A program made the translations under genes and the position numbers. DNA of 64,000 nt from Bellilinea sp040754815 (GTDB taxonomy: Bacteria > Chloroflexota > Anaerolineae > Anaerolineales > Anaerolineaceae), in contig JBFMBX010000001.1 in the NCBI GenBank assembly GCA_040754815.1, forward strand, positions 682,001 through 746,000. The letters are read 5' to 3'. Under the pieces are notes generated by a model. The model searched no databases, was not told the origin of the DNA, and worked only from the letters and a program-made list of their open reading frames with translations. Of the stretch, positions 8,904 to 17,572 are shown in pieces (within the stretch, counting starts at the first letter, position 1; each line of letters starts with the position of its first letter).

Positions 8904-10538
8904 ATGCCTCACCTCACCCACACCCTGCAAGGTCATGATCTCGGCTTCCTCAAAATGGTGGCCTCTTTATGGGGTGTGGACATTCAGGCCCAAAACCTGC
9001 GTACCGCCCTGCCCCAACTGGTGCAAGCGCTGCTCGACGCCGAACTGGTGGACGAAATGGTCGCCAGCCTGCCCCAAAGCGCACAGCAAGCCATCCAGGA
9101 ATTACTGGCCCATCAGGGCCGCCTGCCGTGGGCCGTATTCAGCCGAAAATACGGCGATATCCGCACCTTTGGGCCGGCACGCCGCGACCGCGAACAGCCC
9201 CACCTCAACCCCACCTCGGTGGCCGAAATCCTCTGGTACCGTGCCTTGATCGGTAAAGCCTTTCTCAACTTGCCTCCCGAACCGCAGGAATATGCCTACA
9301 TACCCGAAGACCTTGCCGGCCTGCTGCCGCTTTCCGCCGAACCCCCACCTGCCGCCCCTGGAGAAGCCGCCCAGCCGCAGGATTACGCCCACCTTTTGCC
9401 GGTCAGCGACCGAATCCTCGATGATGCCTGCACGCTGCTGGCCGCTCTGCGCATGGGGCTGAATGAAACCCTTGCCGCCAGCCACCTGCAACTCCCCCTG
9501 GCCGACCTGAAAGCCCTGCTTGCTGCTGCCGGGCTGCTGGATGAAGAAGGAAAGCCCCTGCCTGAACAGGTACGCGCCTTTCTGGAAGCCGACCGTCCGG
9601 CGACGCTCTTGCAACTGGTTCAGGTGTGGCTTACCTCGGCCGCTTTCAACGAATTGCGTTTGCTGCCCGATTTGACGCTGGAAGGTGAATGGCGCAATGA
9701 CCCCCTGCAAACCCGCCAGCGGGTGCTGCAAATGCTCAAATCACTGCCCGCAGAAACATGGTGGGACTTGAACGCATTTATTGCCGCCGTCAAACAGGAA
9801 CAACCGGATTTTCAACGACCGGCCGGAGATTACGACTCGTGGTTTATCCGCCGTCGCAGGGATGGTGAGTATTTGCGCGGTTTTGGCAGTTGGGATGCGG
9901 TGGATGGCGCACTACTGCGGTATCTCATCACCGGTCCGCTGCACTGGCTCGGCTGTGTGGATCTGGCCGGCGCCAACCCTCAATCTCCCCCGCTGGCTTT
10001 CCGCTTTTCCCAGTGGGCGCATGACCTGCTCAACAACCGCCCTCCCGCCGGATTGAAAAGTGAAAACGGTAGCCTGCGGGTCAACAGCGAGGGCGTGGTG
10101 CAGGTGGAGCGAAACGCTCCGCGCAGCCTTCGTTATCAGATTGCCCGTTTCTGCCGCTGGCTTCCTTCCGATGCGGATTCCTACCGCTATCAGATCACCG
10201 CCGCTTCGCTGGCCCACGCTCATCAGCAGGGACTGCGCAGCGCCCACCTGATCGGCCTGTTGCGCAAGGGTTGCCCCGATCCCCTGCCGCCCACGTTGCT
10301 GCAAGCCATTGAACGCTGGCAGCAATCCGGCGTACAGGTAAAAATCCAGCAAGTTTCCATCCTGAGGGTAGAAAATCCGGCCATTCTGGCAGCGCTGCGG
10401 AAAACCCGCCTCAACCGCCATATTATCGAGGAAATTTCCCCAACCATGGTCATCATCCGCGATTCGGCCAGAAAGGCCATTCTCGCCGAGCTTACCCGGC
10501 TGGGTTATCTGGGAACAGATGAAACAGAGGGGGTATAA
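8904..10538 (+). CDS. Stand-alone XPB/Ssl2-type helicase-associated domain protein
   Basis: A 544-residue protein without Walker motifs. Helical blocks at the N-terminus (about 10-130) and a C-terminal region (about 430-540: LLRKGCPDPLPPTLLQAIERW followed closely by LRVENPAILAAL) resemble the helicase-C-3 / XPB-Ssl2 N-terminal family, which is also found as a lone protein in Actinobacteria and Chloroflexota. Its role there is unknown; DNA binding or a helicase-partner role is a guess. No clear ribosome site precedes the ATG, so coupling to the lipid kinase gene is likely. The family call rests on the C-terminal pattern alone. Confidence 0.6.
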   Translation: MPHLTHTLQGHDLGFLKMVASLWGVDIQAQNLRTALPQLVQALLDAELVDEMVASLPQSAQQAIQELLAHQGRLPWAVFSRKYGDIRTFGPARRDREQPHLNPTSVAEILWYRALIGKAFLNLPPEPQEYAYIPEDLAGLLPLSAEPPPAAPGEAAQPQDYAHLLPVSDRILDDACTLLAALRMGLNETLAASHLQLPLADLKALLAAAGLLDEEGKPLPEQVRAFLEADRPATLLQLVQVWLTSAAFNELRLLPDLTLEGEWRNDPLQTRQRVLQMLKSLPAETWWDLNAFIAAVKQEQPDFQRPAGDYDSWFIRRRRDGEYLRGFGSWDAVDGALLRYLITGPLHWLGCVDLAGANPQSPPLAFRFSQWAHDLLNNRPPAGLKSENGSLRVNSEGVVQVERNAPRSLRYQIARFCRWLPSDADSYRYQITAASLAHAHQQGLRSAHLIGLLRKGCPDPLPPTLLQAIERWQQSGVQVKIQQVSILRVENPAILAALRKTRLNRHIIEEISPTMVIIRDSARKAILAELTRLGYLGTDETEGV

Positions 10539-10539
10539 T
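10534..10539 (+). promoter_or_regulatory. -10 box before the KBL/BioF gene
   Basis: TATAAT overlaps the TAA stop of the preceding gene and lies 56 bases before the ATG at 10596. The -35 region (GGAACA at 16 bases) is poor, so this is a tentative internal promoter. Confidence 0.35.
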
Positions 10540-10595
10540 CAAAGGGAACGCAAGTTCTCTTTCCCAAAAACCCAAATTTCCCAACAGAGGTGGCA

Positions 10596-11777
10596 ATGAC
10601 CGAACGTTTAGCCTGGATTCAGCAAGAGATTGATGGTCTCAAGGAAAGCGGCTTATACAACCGCATCCGTACAATCGGCTCACCACAGGGGGCGTGGCTG
10701 GTCGTAGATGGCAAGCGAGTGCTTAACTTCTGCTCCAATAATTATCTGGGTTTGGCCAATCACCCGCGCCTGATCGAAGCCGCCCGCCAGATTCTGGAAC
10801 GCTACGGGGTTGGCCCGGCGGCGGTACGCACCATTGCCGGCACAATGGAAATTCATCTGGAACTGGAAAGACGGCTGGCCGCCTTCAAAAATGCGCCGGC
10901 TGCAATTACCTTTCAATCCGGTTTTACCGCCAACCTTGCCACCATCCCCGCGCTGGTCGGCAAAGAGGATATGATCTTTTCTGATGAACTGAACCACGCC
11001 AGCATCATTGACGGTTGCCGGCTTTCCGGTGCGCCGATTGTCCGCTATGCCCACTGCGACCCCGCCGACCTGGAACGGGCGATCCGCAAAAATCAGGGGA
11101 AGTACCGCCGGGCGCTGGCAATCACCGATGGCGTTTTCAGCATGGATGGTGATATCGCACCGCTTGACCGCATCTACGAAGTCACCAGCAAATACGGCGT
11201 CATGTTGATGGTGGACGATGCTCACGGCGAGGGAGTGATCGGCAAAGGCGGGCGCGGCATTGTGGATCATTTCAACTTGCACGGTAAAGTGGATGTGGAG
11301 GTTGGCACGCTTTCCAAAGCGTTTGGCGTTGTTGGGGGCGTCGTAGCCGGCGATCCGTTGATCGTCGAGTGGCTGCGTCAGCGCGGGCGGCCATTCCTGT
11401 TCTCTTCCGCCGTCACCCCGCCGGATGTGGCCGCTGCCATTGCCGCTGTGGATTTGCTGGAAGAATCCACCGATCTGGTGGATCGGCTGTGGGAAAACGC
11501 GCGTTACTTCAAAGCCGAAATGAAGCGACTCGGCTTTGATACCGGACAGAGCGTCACCCCCATCACGCCCATCATGCTGGGAGAAGCGCCGCTGGCTCAG
11601 CAGTTCAGCCGTGAGCTTTTCGAGCAAAATGTGTTCGCCATGGCCATCGGCTTCCCCACCGTGCCGCGCGGCAAAGCCCGCATCCGGGTGATGATTTCCG
11701 CCGCTCACAGCCGCAGCGACCTTGATCAGGGGCTGGAAGCCTTTGCCCGAGTGGGCAAAAAACTGGGTGTGATTTAG
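10596..11777 (+). CDS. Glycine C-acetyltransferase / 8-amino-7-oxononanoate synthase family enzyme
   Basis: A 393-residue alpha-oxoamine synthase of fold-type I PLP enzymes. Visible marks are NNYLGLA near the start, GTMEIHLELE, the cofactor-contacting DDAHGEGV and the Schiff-base lysine in TLSKAFGVVGG (about residue 240). These enzymes condense glycine or alanine with an acyl-CoA. The GTMEIH and ALITDGVFSMDGD-like region resembles 2-amino-3-ketobutyrate CoA ligase (threonine breakdown) more than BioF, but sequence by eye cannot separate them and no biotin or tdh gene is adjacent. The ATG at 10596 has AGAGG five bases upstream; a GTG two codons earlier is less likely. Confidence 0.88.
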   Translation: MTERLAWIQQEIDGLKESGLYNRIRTIGSPQGAWLVVDGKRVLNFCSNNYLGLANHPRLIEAARQILERYGVGPAAVRTIAGTMEIHLELERRLAAFKNAPAAITFQSGFTANLATIPALVGKEDMIFSDELNHASIIDGCRLSGAPIVRYAHCDPADLERAIRKNQGKYRRALAITDGVFSMDGDIAPLDRIYEVTSKYGVMLMVDDAHGEGVIGKGGRGIVDHFNLHGKVDVEVGTLSKAFGVVGGVVAGDPLIVEWLRQRGRPFLFSSAVTPPDVAAAIAAVDLLEESTDLVDRLWENARYFKAEMKRLGFDTGQSVTPITPIMLGEAPLAQQFSRELFEQNVFAMAIGFPTVPRGKARIRVMISAAHSRSDLDQGLEAFARVGKKLGVI

Positions 11778-12211
11778 TCGGCTTTTTCCAACGCCTCAGC
11801 CGCCCGCCGTTTGACGTGCGCCAGAATGGCAGCCATGCCGTTCAGGCGCTGGGCAGTCAATACATCCTGCAGTCCCATCTGCAAATAGAACTCCGCCGGG
11901 ATGGCAAGAATCTCCTCCGGCGTTGAGTCGTTTAATCCTTCCATGATTATCATGGCATAACCGCGGACGGTTGGTGCTTCGGCCGGCACATCGAAAGTAA
12001 AAGTGAGCCGGCCGTCCACCACTCTGGCGGTCATGCGCACCGGTGTCATACACTCGGGCACATCTTCGGCGTCCGATTCGGCATCAAAATCAGCCGGCAG
12101 GGGCGGAAAGCGGCGGGCGTAATCCAGCAACAATTCCAGTTTTTCCCGCCCCTCGCATTCGGCAAAGTCGCTGACGATTTCAGCCAGTTTGGCCGGCAGG
12201 GATTGGCTCAC
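11774..12211 (-). CDS. SufE-like sulfur acceptor protein
   Basis: A 145-residue SufE-family protein. C54 (VPECMTPV) corresponds to the persulfide-accepting cysteine, and the later DSTPEEILAIP and LNGMAAILAHVKRRA blocks are typical. SufE accepts sulfur from a cysteine desulfurase and passes it to Fe-S assembly. No suf genes are near; the partner gene is a rhodanese whose stop overlaps this start by four bases, so sulfane sulfur from rhodanese chemistry may be the source. Its own stop overlaps the stop of the convergent KBL/BioF gene. Confidence 0.83.
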   Translation of the reverse strand: MSQSLPAKLAEIVSDFAECEGREKLELLLDYARRFPPLPADFDAESDAEDVPECMTPVRMTARVVDGRLTFTFDVPAEAPTVRGYAMIIMEGLNDSTPEEILAIPAEFYLQMGLQDVLTAQRLNGMAAILAHVKRRAAEALEKAD

Positions 12212-13065
12212 ATTGAACTCCCTTCGCCCTTCTCAATCGGCGCACCCACAAGGTTGCCCCACTCCGTCCATGAGCCGTCATAATTCCGAACTTTGGGGTA
12301 ACCCAGCAGGTATTTGAGCACGAACCATGTGTGAGACGAACGCTCGCCGATGCGGCAGTAAGCGATGATTTCCTTATCGGGGGTCACACCCCGGCTCTGA
12401 TACAATTCTCGTAAAGCCTCCGCCGGTTTGAAACGACCGTCCTCATCCACCGCCTGGGCCCACGGGATGTTAACCGCGCCAGGGATGTGTCCGCCGCGCT
12501 GAGCACCTTCCTGCGGGTAACCGGGCATGTGCAGTAATTCGCCGGTGTATTCCTTGGGGGAACGCACATCCACCAGCGGCAGACGCTGCTGCAGATGACG
12601 CATGACATCATCGCGGAATGCACGGATGCTGGCATCCGGTTCTTTGGCGCGGTATTGAGTGGGCGGATAGACGGGCACTTCGGTGGTCATGGGGCGGTTT
12701 TCCGCAACCCAACGGGCACGCCCGCCGTTCATCACTTTGCGTTTTTCGTGTCCGTAATACTCAAAAAGCCAGAAAGCGTACACCGCAAACCAGTTGCTTT
12801 TATCACCGTAAAATACCACGGTGGTATCGTTGGCAATGCCCAGGCTTGAGCACAATGCCTCAAACTCTTCTTTCGTCAAAAAATCACGCCGAACAGGGTG
12901 TTGCAGGGTGGTGAACCAGTCCACCCGCACCGCGCCGGGAATATGACCGGTATCGTAAAGCAGGGCATCCTCATTAGATTCGACAATCCGCACCTTGGGA
13001 TCATCGAGATGCTGGGCAACCCATTCGGTTTCAACCAGAAATTCGGGGTGAGCGTACTCGGCCAT
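12208..13065 (-). CDS. Tandem-rhodanese sulfurtransferase (SseA type)
   Basis: A 285-residue protein with two rhodanese domains (about 1-135 and 150-280). The second carries the six-residue active loop CRIGERS, where the cysteine takes up sulfane sulfur from thiosulfate or 3-mercaptopyruvate. The first domain has FYGDKSNW at the equivalent place, with no cysteine, and is the usual inactive half. The ATG at 13065 follows GGAGG by five bases; the ATG four codons upstream has no such site. It is the first gene of a two-gene operon with sufE. Confidence 0.9.
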   Translation of the reverse strand: MAEYAHPEFLVETEWVAQHLDDPKVRIVESNEDALLYDTGHIPGAVRVDWFTTLQHPVRRDFLTKEEFEALCSSLGIANDTTVVFYGDKSNWFAVYAFWLFEYYGHEKRKVMNGGRARWVAENRPMTTEVPVYPPTQYRAKEPDASIRAFRDDVMRHLQQRLPLVDVRSPKEYTGELLHMPGYPQEGAQRGGHIPGAVNIPWAQAVDEDGRFKPAEALRELYQSRGVTPDKEIIAYCRIGERSSHTWFVLKYLLGYPKVRNYDGSWTEWGNLVGAPIEKGEGSSM

Positions 13066-13141
13066 GTTTACCTCCAATTTAGATGATATTTATCATATAT
13101 TTTACTAAAAATACCCCGCTAAAACAAGACTTTTTTTCTCC

Positions 13142-13183
13142 AAATAAAATCCTCTCACGGCGACAATTTACCGCCGCGAGAGG
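13142..13183 (-). terminator. Intrinsic terminator after the ferritin gene
   Basis: An inverted repeat (CCTCTC-A-CGGCG, 9-base loop, CGCCG-C-GAGAGG; 13151-13183) has one mismatch. On the minus strand it is followed by ATTTTATTTG, as expected after the ferritin gene that ends at 13215. Confidence 0.75.
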
Positions 13184-13214
13184 ATTGCGCCTTGCAAGAC
13201 CTTTGCCGAATAAC

Positions 13215-13718
13215 CTAATCTTCTTCCTCGTCCTCGCGCTGCCCCAGCATGGCATTGATCTGGAACATGGCATTGACCGAGTCACCCGCCGCCTTCAACC
13301 AGTCCAGCACCATGGTCGCGTTCTTTTCTTCTTCCACCTGTTCTTTGACGAACCAGTTGAGAAATTCCTGGCTGGCGTAGTCTTTATCCTCCACCGCGAT
13401 GCTGTACAGCAGGTTGATGCGCGCGGTAACCGACTGCTCATGGCGCAGCACTTCCTCGAAAATCTCCACCGGTGTACCGAACTTGCCGGGCGGTGCGTCA
13501 ATGGCTTGCAGCGTCACTTTGCCGTTACGATCATGAATGTAGTCGTAGAATTTGAGTGCATGTCCCTGCTCTTCTCTGGCTTGCAGTTTCAGCCACTTGG
13601 CAAAGCCGCCCCAGTTGGCCTCCTCAAAATGCGCCGACATGGCCAGATACAGATAGCCGGAATACAATTCCAGTTTGATTTGCGTGTTCATTTCATCGAG
13701 TAAACGCTTACTGAGCAT
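13215..13718 (-). CDS. Ferritin (iron storage)
   Basis: A 167-residue non-haem ferritin. The ferroxidase ligands fall at the same numbering as E. coli FtnA: E17, E50, H53, E94, Q127 and E130. It oxidises Fe(II) and stores ferric iron inside a 24-mer shell in the cytoplasm. The tail is acidic (REDEEED). AAGGAG lies eight bases before the ATG at 13718, and a TATAAT-like -10 is seen on the minus strand near 13764. The gene stands alone with its own terminator. No Fur-box could be recognised. Confidence 0.93.
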   Translation of the reverse strand: MLSKRLLDEMNTQIKLELYSGYLYLAMSAHFEEANWGGFAKWLKLQAREEQGHALKFYDYIHDRNGKVTLQAIDAPPGKFGTPVEIFEEVLRHEQSVTARINLLYSIAVEDKDYASQEFLNWFVKEQVEEEKNATMVLDWLKAAGDSVNAMFQINAMLGQREDEEED

Positions 13719-13922
13719 GGCATTCTCTCCTTTTATGGATAGGATTAACAGTTATCTGAATTGATTATAAACCTTTCGAGAATGTGGTGGGGAAGGAATG
13801 TATAAAAATCGGTTGAGCAATTTCATCCGGCTGTTGCGCCCTCCGGTTTTAAGACCCGCCATCAGGTGAGAATGGGTTAAAATAAACCCACCTGCTTGAA
13901 CGCCTTTTTGGAGAATCATGCC

Positions 13923-14327
13923 ATGAGCATAGAACCCGGACTGAAAGCCGAACTGACCCTCACCGTGCAGGAAAGCGATACTGCCCGCTTTTCAGCGGGA
14001 GAGGGTTTTCCACCCGTCTTAAGCACGCCCCGCCTGATCGGTTATCTGGAACGCACCGCTCATCAGGCTTTGCTGCCATATCTCAAAGAAAATCAGGGCA
14101 GCGTGGGTACGGTGGTCAACGTGCGCCATCTGGCGGCAACGCCGGTTGGCATGCAGGTGCGGTTTTGCGCCGAATTGATGGAAGTGGACGGCCGCCGTCT
14201 GCGCTTCAAAGTGGAAGCGTGGGACGAGGTCGAAAAGATCGCCGAAGGCGAGCACGAACGCTTCATCATTGACCGCGGCCGTTTTGACGAACGGCTGGCA
14301 GAAAAAACTCAACGCCTCCGTAAATAA
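13923..14327 (+). CDS. Hotdog-fold thioesterase (fluoroacetyl-CoA thioesterase-like)
   Basis: A 134-residue hotdog protein. It resembles the FlK-type thioesterase family: a conserved segment LSTPRLIGYLERTAH supplies Ser/Thr and Glu, and VRHLAATPVG supplies the histidine corresponding to the Thr-Glu-His set known in FlK. Such enzymes hydrolyse acyl-CoA thioesters; most relatives are not fluoroacetate enzymes and the substrate here is unknown. The ATG at 13923 is preceded by TTGGAG. It stands alone and converges on the propeller gene, whose stop is 14 bases away. Confidence 0.8.
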   Translation: MSIEPGLKAELTLTVQESDTARFSAGEGFPPVLSTPRLIGYLERTAHQALLPYLKENQGSVGTVVNVRHLAATPVGMQVRFCAELMEVDGRRLRFKVEAWDEVEKIAEGEHERFIIDRGRFDERLAEKTQRLRK

Positions 14328-14340
14328 CCTTGCCGGGGCG

Positions 14341-16278
14341 TCAGGGCAGGTCAAGTCGCAGCAGCCCCCGGCCGGCAAGGCTGACCAGCAGCCGCCCCGC
14401 GGGGTCGAACCACACACCGAGAATACCCTCCAACGGCAAACCGCATTCCTGAATCTGCCAGTTGCTGCCGCCGTCGCGGCTCAGCCACACCTGAGAGCGG
14501 CTTGCCGCGGCCAGCCAGTCACTGTTGGATGGGTGAACGGCGAGCGCCGTGATCTCCTGGCCGCGCAGTCCCCATAAAATCCATTCACCACCGGCTTGAC
14601 GCCGATAGATACCATCGGCAGTGCCTGCCAGCAGTTCACCCGCCGGTGTTTGAATCACCCCATAGAACGGCAAATCCTCCGCCGGACTTGCAGACGGCTG
14701 AATTTCCGATTCAGCCCAAAGGGTAAGATCCTCGATGGACGCATAATTTTCGGCCATTCCGAGAATTTTATCCCCGCCGCTTTCGCCTTCAAAATCCGGT
14801 AAAGGCGGCAAACTCTGGATTCCCGTTACTGCAGCAGGGTAAGAAACAGGGGAGATAACCGGCCGCCGCTCCATCAAGGATTGCCACTGCGAATCTTCCC
14901 GGTCGGTTTCCTTCATCATCCAGCCGCTGCCGGTCAGCGCCAGCAGACGCTGGGGGTATTCTGCATCCCACGCCAGATCGTACACGGTAGCCGCTTCGAG
15001 ACCCGCGTTGTAGTCCTCCCAATGGTTCCCGTTATCCGTTGAACGGAAAACGCCCTGCCCCGTCAGCGCCGCGTACCAGACCTGCGGAGAAGACGGGTCG
15101 AACAGCACATCGGTCACGCTTACATTGATTAACCCTCCGTTGCGGGCCGCCCAGTTTCTGCCGCCGTCCGTTGAGCGGAATACACCATAATCCACCGTCC
15201 CGGCCAGCGCCTCGTTGCGGTTGAACGGATTGACCGCCACCGAATAAATGGCATACTCCTGCAAACCCGACATAACCCACTCAGCGCCGCCGTTGTCACT
15301 GCGCGCAACACCTTTTACTTCTACTTCCATTTCTGGGTCATACATCCTGAAAGTTGCCGCCAGCAGTTGATTCGGGTTGAGCGGGTTTACCACAAGGTCG
15401 TAGATTTTTGAACCGGATAACCCCCTCGGTTGCAGGAACCACGAATTGCCGCCGTCGAGCGTTTTGAACTCACCGCTGAGATGCCACACCCCAACATAAG
15501 CAATACTGCCAGCCGGGTCGAAAGCCACCGCCCGCCCGGAAAGGTCGGTAATCCCCTCGTTGGCTTCAGCCCAACTGCTGCCATAATCCTGACTGCGGTA
15601 AACGCCGTGTTCGTGACTGGCGGCCAGCACCCGCTGCGGATTTTGCGGGTCAACCGCCAGTGAATACACCCAGTCCTGCACATTGCTCCCGCCGATATTC
15701 TGCAGCACCGCCTGCCAGGTCAAGCCGCCGTCCAGACTGCGGTAAACCACGCCGCCCCATGGCTCTCCGTTCCGGTTGATCACCCGCGCAGAAGCATACA
15801 CTCGGTTCGATTGTTGAGGGTCCACGGCCAGTCCATAGACAATTGCTCCGCTCATCAGCCCCTGATTGATCGGATACCAGTTCCAGCCGCCATCCATCGT
15901 TTTATAAATCCCACTGCCATAAGTACCGGCATAGACCACGCCGGCCTGCTGCGGGTCAACCGCCAGCCGTTGAATAAACAAATTACCCAAGCCGCTGCTC
16001 CGCCGCTTCCAGGTGATTCCCCCATCCTCACTGACGAAGACACCCGCCCCCCACGTGCCGAGATACACCCGGTCTTCCACCCGCCGATCATAGGCAATTG
16101 TGACCACATCGGCACTCTCCGGGCCGAGCCAGACCGGTTCTTCCATGCGGCTGACCAGCGGCAGGAACAGGCGGCTGCTCGGATCGTCACCGCTTTGTGC
16201 CGAGGACGGCTGCAAATACACCACCGAACCCAGCCAGATTATCAAAGCAGTCAGTGCAGCAAGGATTTTTTTTATCAT
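14341..16278 (-). CDS. Secreted Asp-box beta-propeller protein
   Basis: A 645-residue exported protein. Residues 1-28 are a signal peptide (lysines, a hydrophobic run, then PSSAQS). About nine Asp-box hairpins (S/T-x-D-x-G-x-x-W) are visible, including SEDGGITW, RSLDGGLTW, RSTDGGRNW, RSTDNGNHW and LSRDGGSNW. This is the pattern of sortilin/VPS10- or BNR-type propellers, which bind sugars or proteins outside the membrane. No catalytic motif is recognised. The ATG at 16278 has GAAGGA six bases upstream; an earlier in-frame start would disrupt the signal peptide. It diverges from the hydrolase gene at 16447. Confidence 0.82.
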   Translation of the reverse strand: MIKKILAALTALIIWLGSVVYLQPSSAQSGDDPSSRLFLPLVSRMEEPVWLGPESADVVTIAYDRRVEDRVYLGTWGAGVFVSEDGGITWKRRSSGLGNLFIQRLAVDPQQAGVVYAGTYGSGIYKTMDGGWNWYPINQGLMSGAIVYGLAVDPQQSNRVYASARVINRNGEPWGGVVYRSLDGGLTWQAVLQNIGGSNVQDWVYSLAVDPQNPQRVLAASHEHGVYRSQDYGSSWAEANEGITDLSGRAVAFDPAGSIAYVGVWHLSGEFKTLDGGNSWFLQPRGLSGSKIYDLVVNPLNPNQLLAATFRMYDPEMEVEVKGVARSDNGGAEWVMSGLQEYAIYSVAVNPFNRNEALAGTVDYGVFRSTDGGRNWAARNGGLINVSVTDVLFDPSSPQVWYAALTGQGVFRSTDNGNHWEDYNAGLEAATVYDLAWDAEYPQRLLALTGSGWMMKETDREDSQWQSLMERRPVISPVSYPAAVTGIQSLPPLPDFEGESGGDKILGMAENYASIEDLTLWAESEIQPSASPAEDLPFYGVIQTPAGELLAGTADGIYRRQAGGEWILWGLRGQEITALAVHPSNSDWLAAASRSQVWLSRDGGSNWQIQECGLPLEGILGVWFDPAGRLLVSLAGRGLLRLDLP

Positions 16279-16446
16279 CAACGATCCTTCATAAAGCGAA
16301 TAAAATCGGCACATTCTGGAGTTGCAATTTTCACGCCGATGTCGGAATTCCTTTGATTTTCCTGAGAGATTTCGACAATCGGCCGGATTATTTCCAAAAA
16401 CAGGATATACTCAACCATAATAACTTACTCCGGTCAGGAAACATCC

Positions 16447-17520
16447 TTGAATCGTACAATTGCTCACTTTATTGACAACTTCCTCGAAGTCACTCTCGGC
16501 TCGCTCAGGCTGCTCGCGGCCAGCCCTCAATTTCGCAGTAATGCGTGGTCGCAGGCCGAAACCGAACCGCAGGACCCCTTCGAATTTTACGCCATTCCTT
16601 CCAAACCACCCGAGGTGGAGTTCGACTCGGTCCACCGCTGGTTGGATGGCCGCACGCACGCCCGCTTCCGCTTTCCCAGTTTTTTCCAGTCCCCTCACCC
16701 GGCAAACAACATCGTCCACGGCATGGCTGACCTGCAAAGCGAAGGCGAATCCAGCGCGGCGCTGATTTTACTGCACGGCTATCAGATGAACACCTTTGCC
16801 CCGCTGAAATGGTTTGCCGAAACCGCCGCCCGCAATGGTGTGGATATCTACTACCTTGCCTTGCCCTACCACATGCAGCGCGCCCCGCGCGGCAGCTGGA
16901 GCGGTCAGTATGCCCTCAGCGCCGATGTGCTGCGCACCGTGGAATCCTTTCGGCAGGGGGTGATGGACCTGCGCGCCATGATTTCGTGGGTCACACAGGT
17001 GCAGAAAAAACCGGTCGCCATCGGCGGTTTGAGTCTGGGTGCTTTTACTTCCCTCATGGCCGGCGTGGTAGATGACCGCCCCTTTGCGCTGATCTCCCTG
17101 CTGGGCGGTGCTTCACTGGCCAATTTAATTTTTGCCGGTTTTTCGTTCCGTCTGATTCGCAAAGAATTGCAGGAAGCGGGGGTATATCCTGCCGATCTCG
17201 AAAAGTGGTGGTATATGCTCTCACCGGGTAATTTCAAACCGGCTTTGCCGCGCGAAGCCATTTTACTGGTTGGCGGTGAACACGACCCCATCATCACCCC
17301 CAAAAATGTGCGAAAACTATGGCAGGCGTGGCAAAAACCGCGTCTGGTGTGGTATCCCTGCGGACATGCCAGCGTGGCCTTCTACGCCCGCCCCATCGGC
17401 GAACGGCTGGCCGATTTTCTGCTCAACCGGTTGGATGCGCTCAACAGCCCTTCCGAAGCGTCACAAGGGGAACTTCGCCTTCCCGCTCGTTCCAATGAAA
17501 TCCTGCGGCGGGAGAGGTAA
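16447..17520 (+). CDS. Alpha/beta hydrolase family protein, TTG start
   Basis: A 357-residue protein with the alpha/beta hydrolase core at about 100-340: LILLHGYQ, the nucleophile elbow GLSLGA, the acid in GGEHDPI and the histidine in CGHAS. The first 95 residues are an unrecognised extension. The predicted start is TTG at 16447 with AGGA upstream; the next ATG would remove a conserved part of the N-terminus. No signal peptide is seen. The substrate is unknown. Its transcript converges on the liv operon terminator. Confidence 0.75.
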   Translation: MNRTIAHFIDNFLEVTLGSLRLLAASPQFRSNAWSQAETEPQDPFEFYAIPSKPPEVEFDSVHRWLDGRTHARFRFPSFFQSPHPANNIVHGMADLQSEGESSAALILLHGYQMNTFAPLKWFAETAARNGVDIYYLALPYHMQRAPRGSWSGQYALSADVLRTVESFRQGVMDLRAMISWVTQVQKKPVAIGGLSLGAFTSLMAGVVDDRPFALISLLGGASLANLIFAGFSFRLIRKELQEAGVYPADLEKWWYMLSPGNFKPALPREAILLVGGEHDPIITPKNVRKLWQAWQKPRLVWYPCGHASVAFYARPIGERLADFLLNRLDALNSPSEASQGELRLPARSNEILRRER

Positions 17521-17553
17521 AAAAAATCTCCCCACTCTCGGCGAGAGGGGAGA
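17517..17553 (-). terminator. Intrinsic terminator of the liv operon
   Basis: A hairpin (TCTCCCC...GGGGAGA at 17527-17553 with a 3-bp inner stem) is followed on the minus strand by a run of eight T, 20 bases after the livM stop. The plus side lacks a T-run, so it serves mainly the minus-strand operon. Confidence 0.8.
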
Positions 17554-17572
17554 AAAAGAACTTCTCTAAACC

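Noticed and set aside
10541..10562. Hairpin AAAGGGAAC/GTTCTCTTT before the KBL/BioF gene as a terminator
   Set aside because: It has a G-U pair and is followed by CCCAAAAA with no T-run, so termination is unlikely on the plus strand.
10680..11708. 342-codon minus frame opposite the KBL/BioF gene, and a similar one at 7834-8787 opposite the lipid kinase
   Set aside because: The plus strand holds complete PLP and lipid kinase motifs; the minus frames show no family features.
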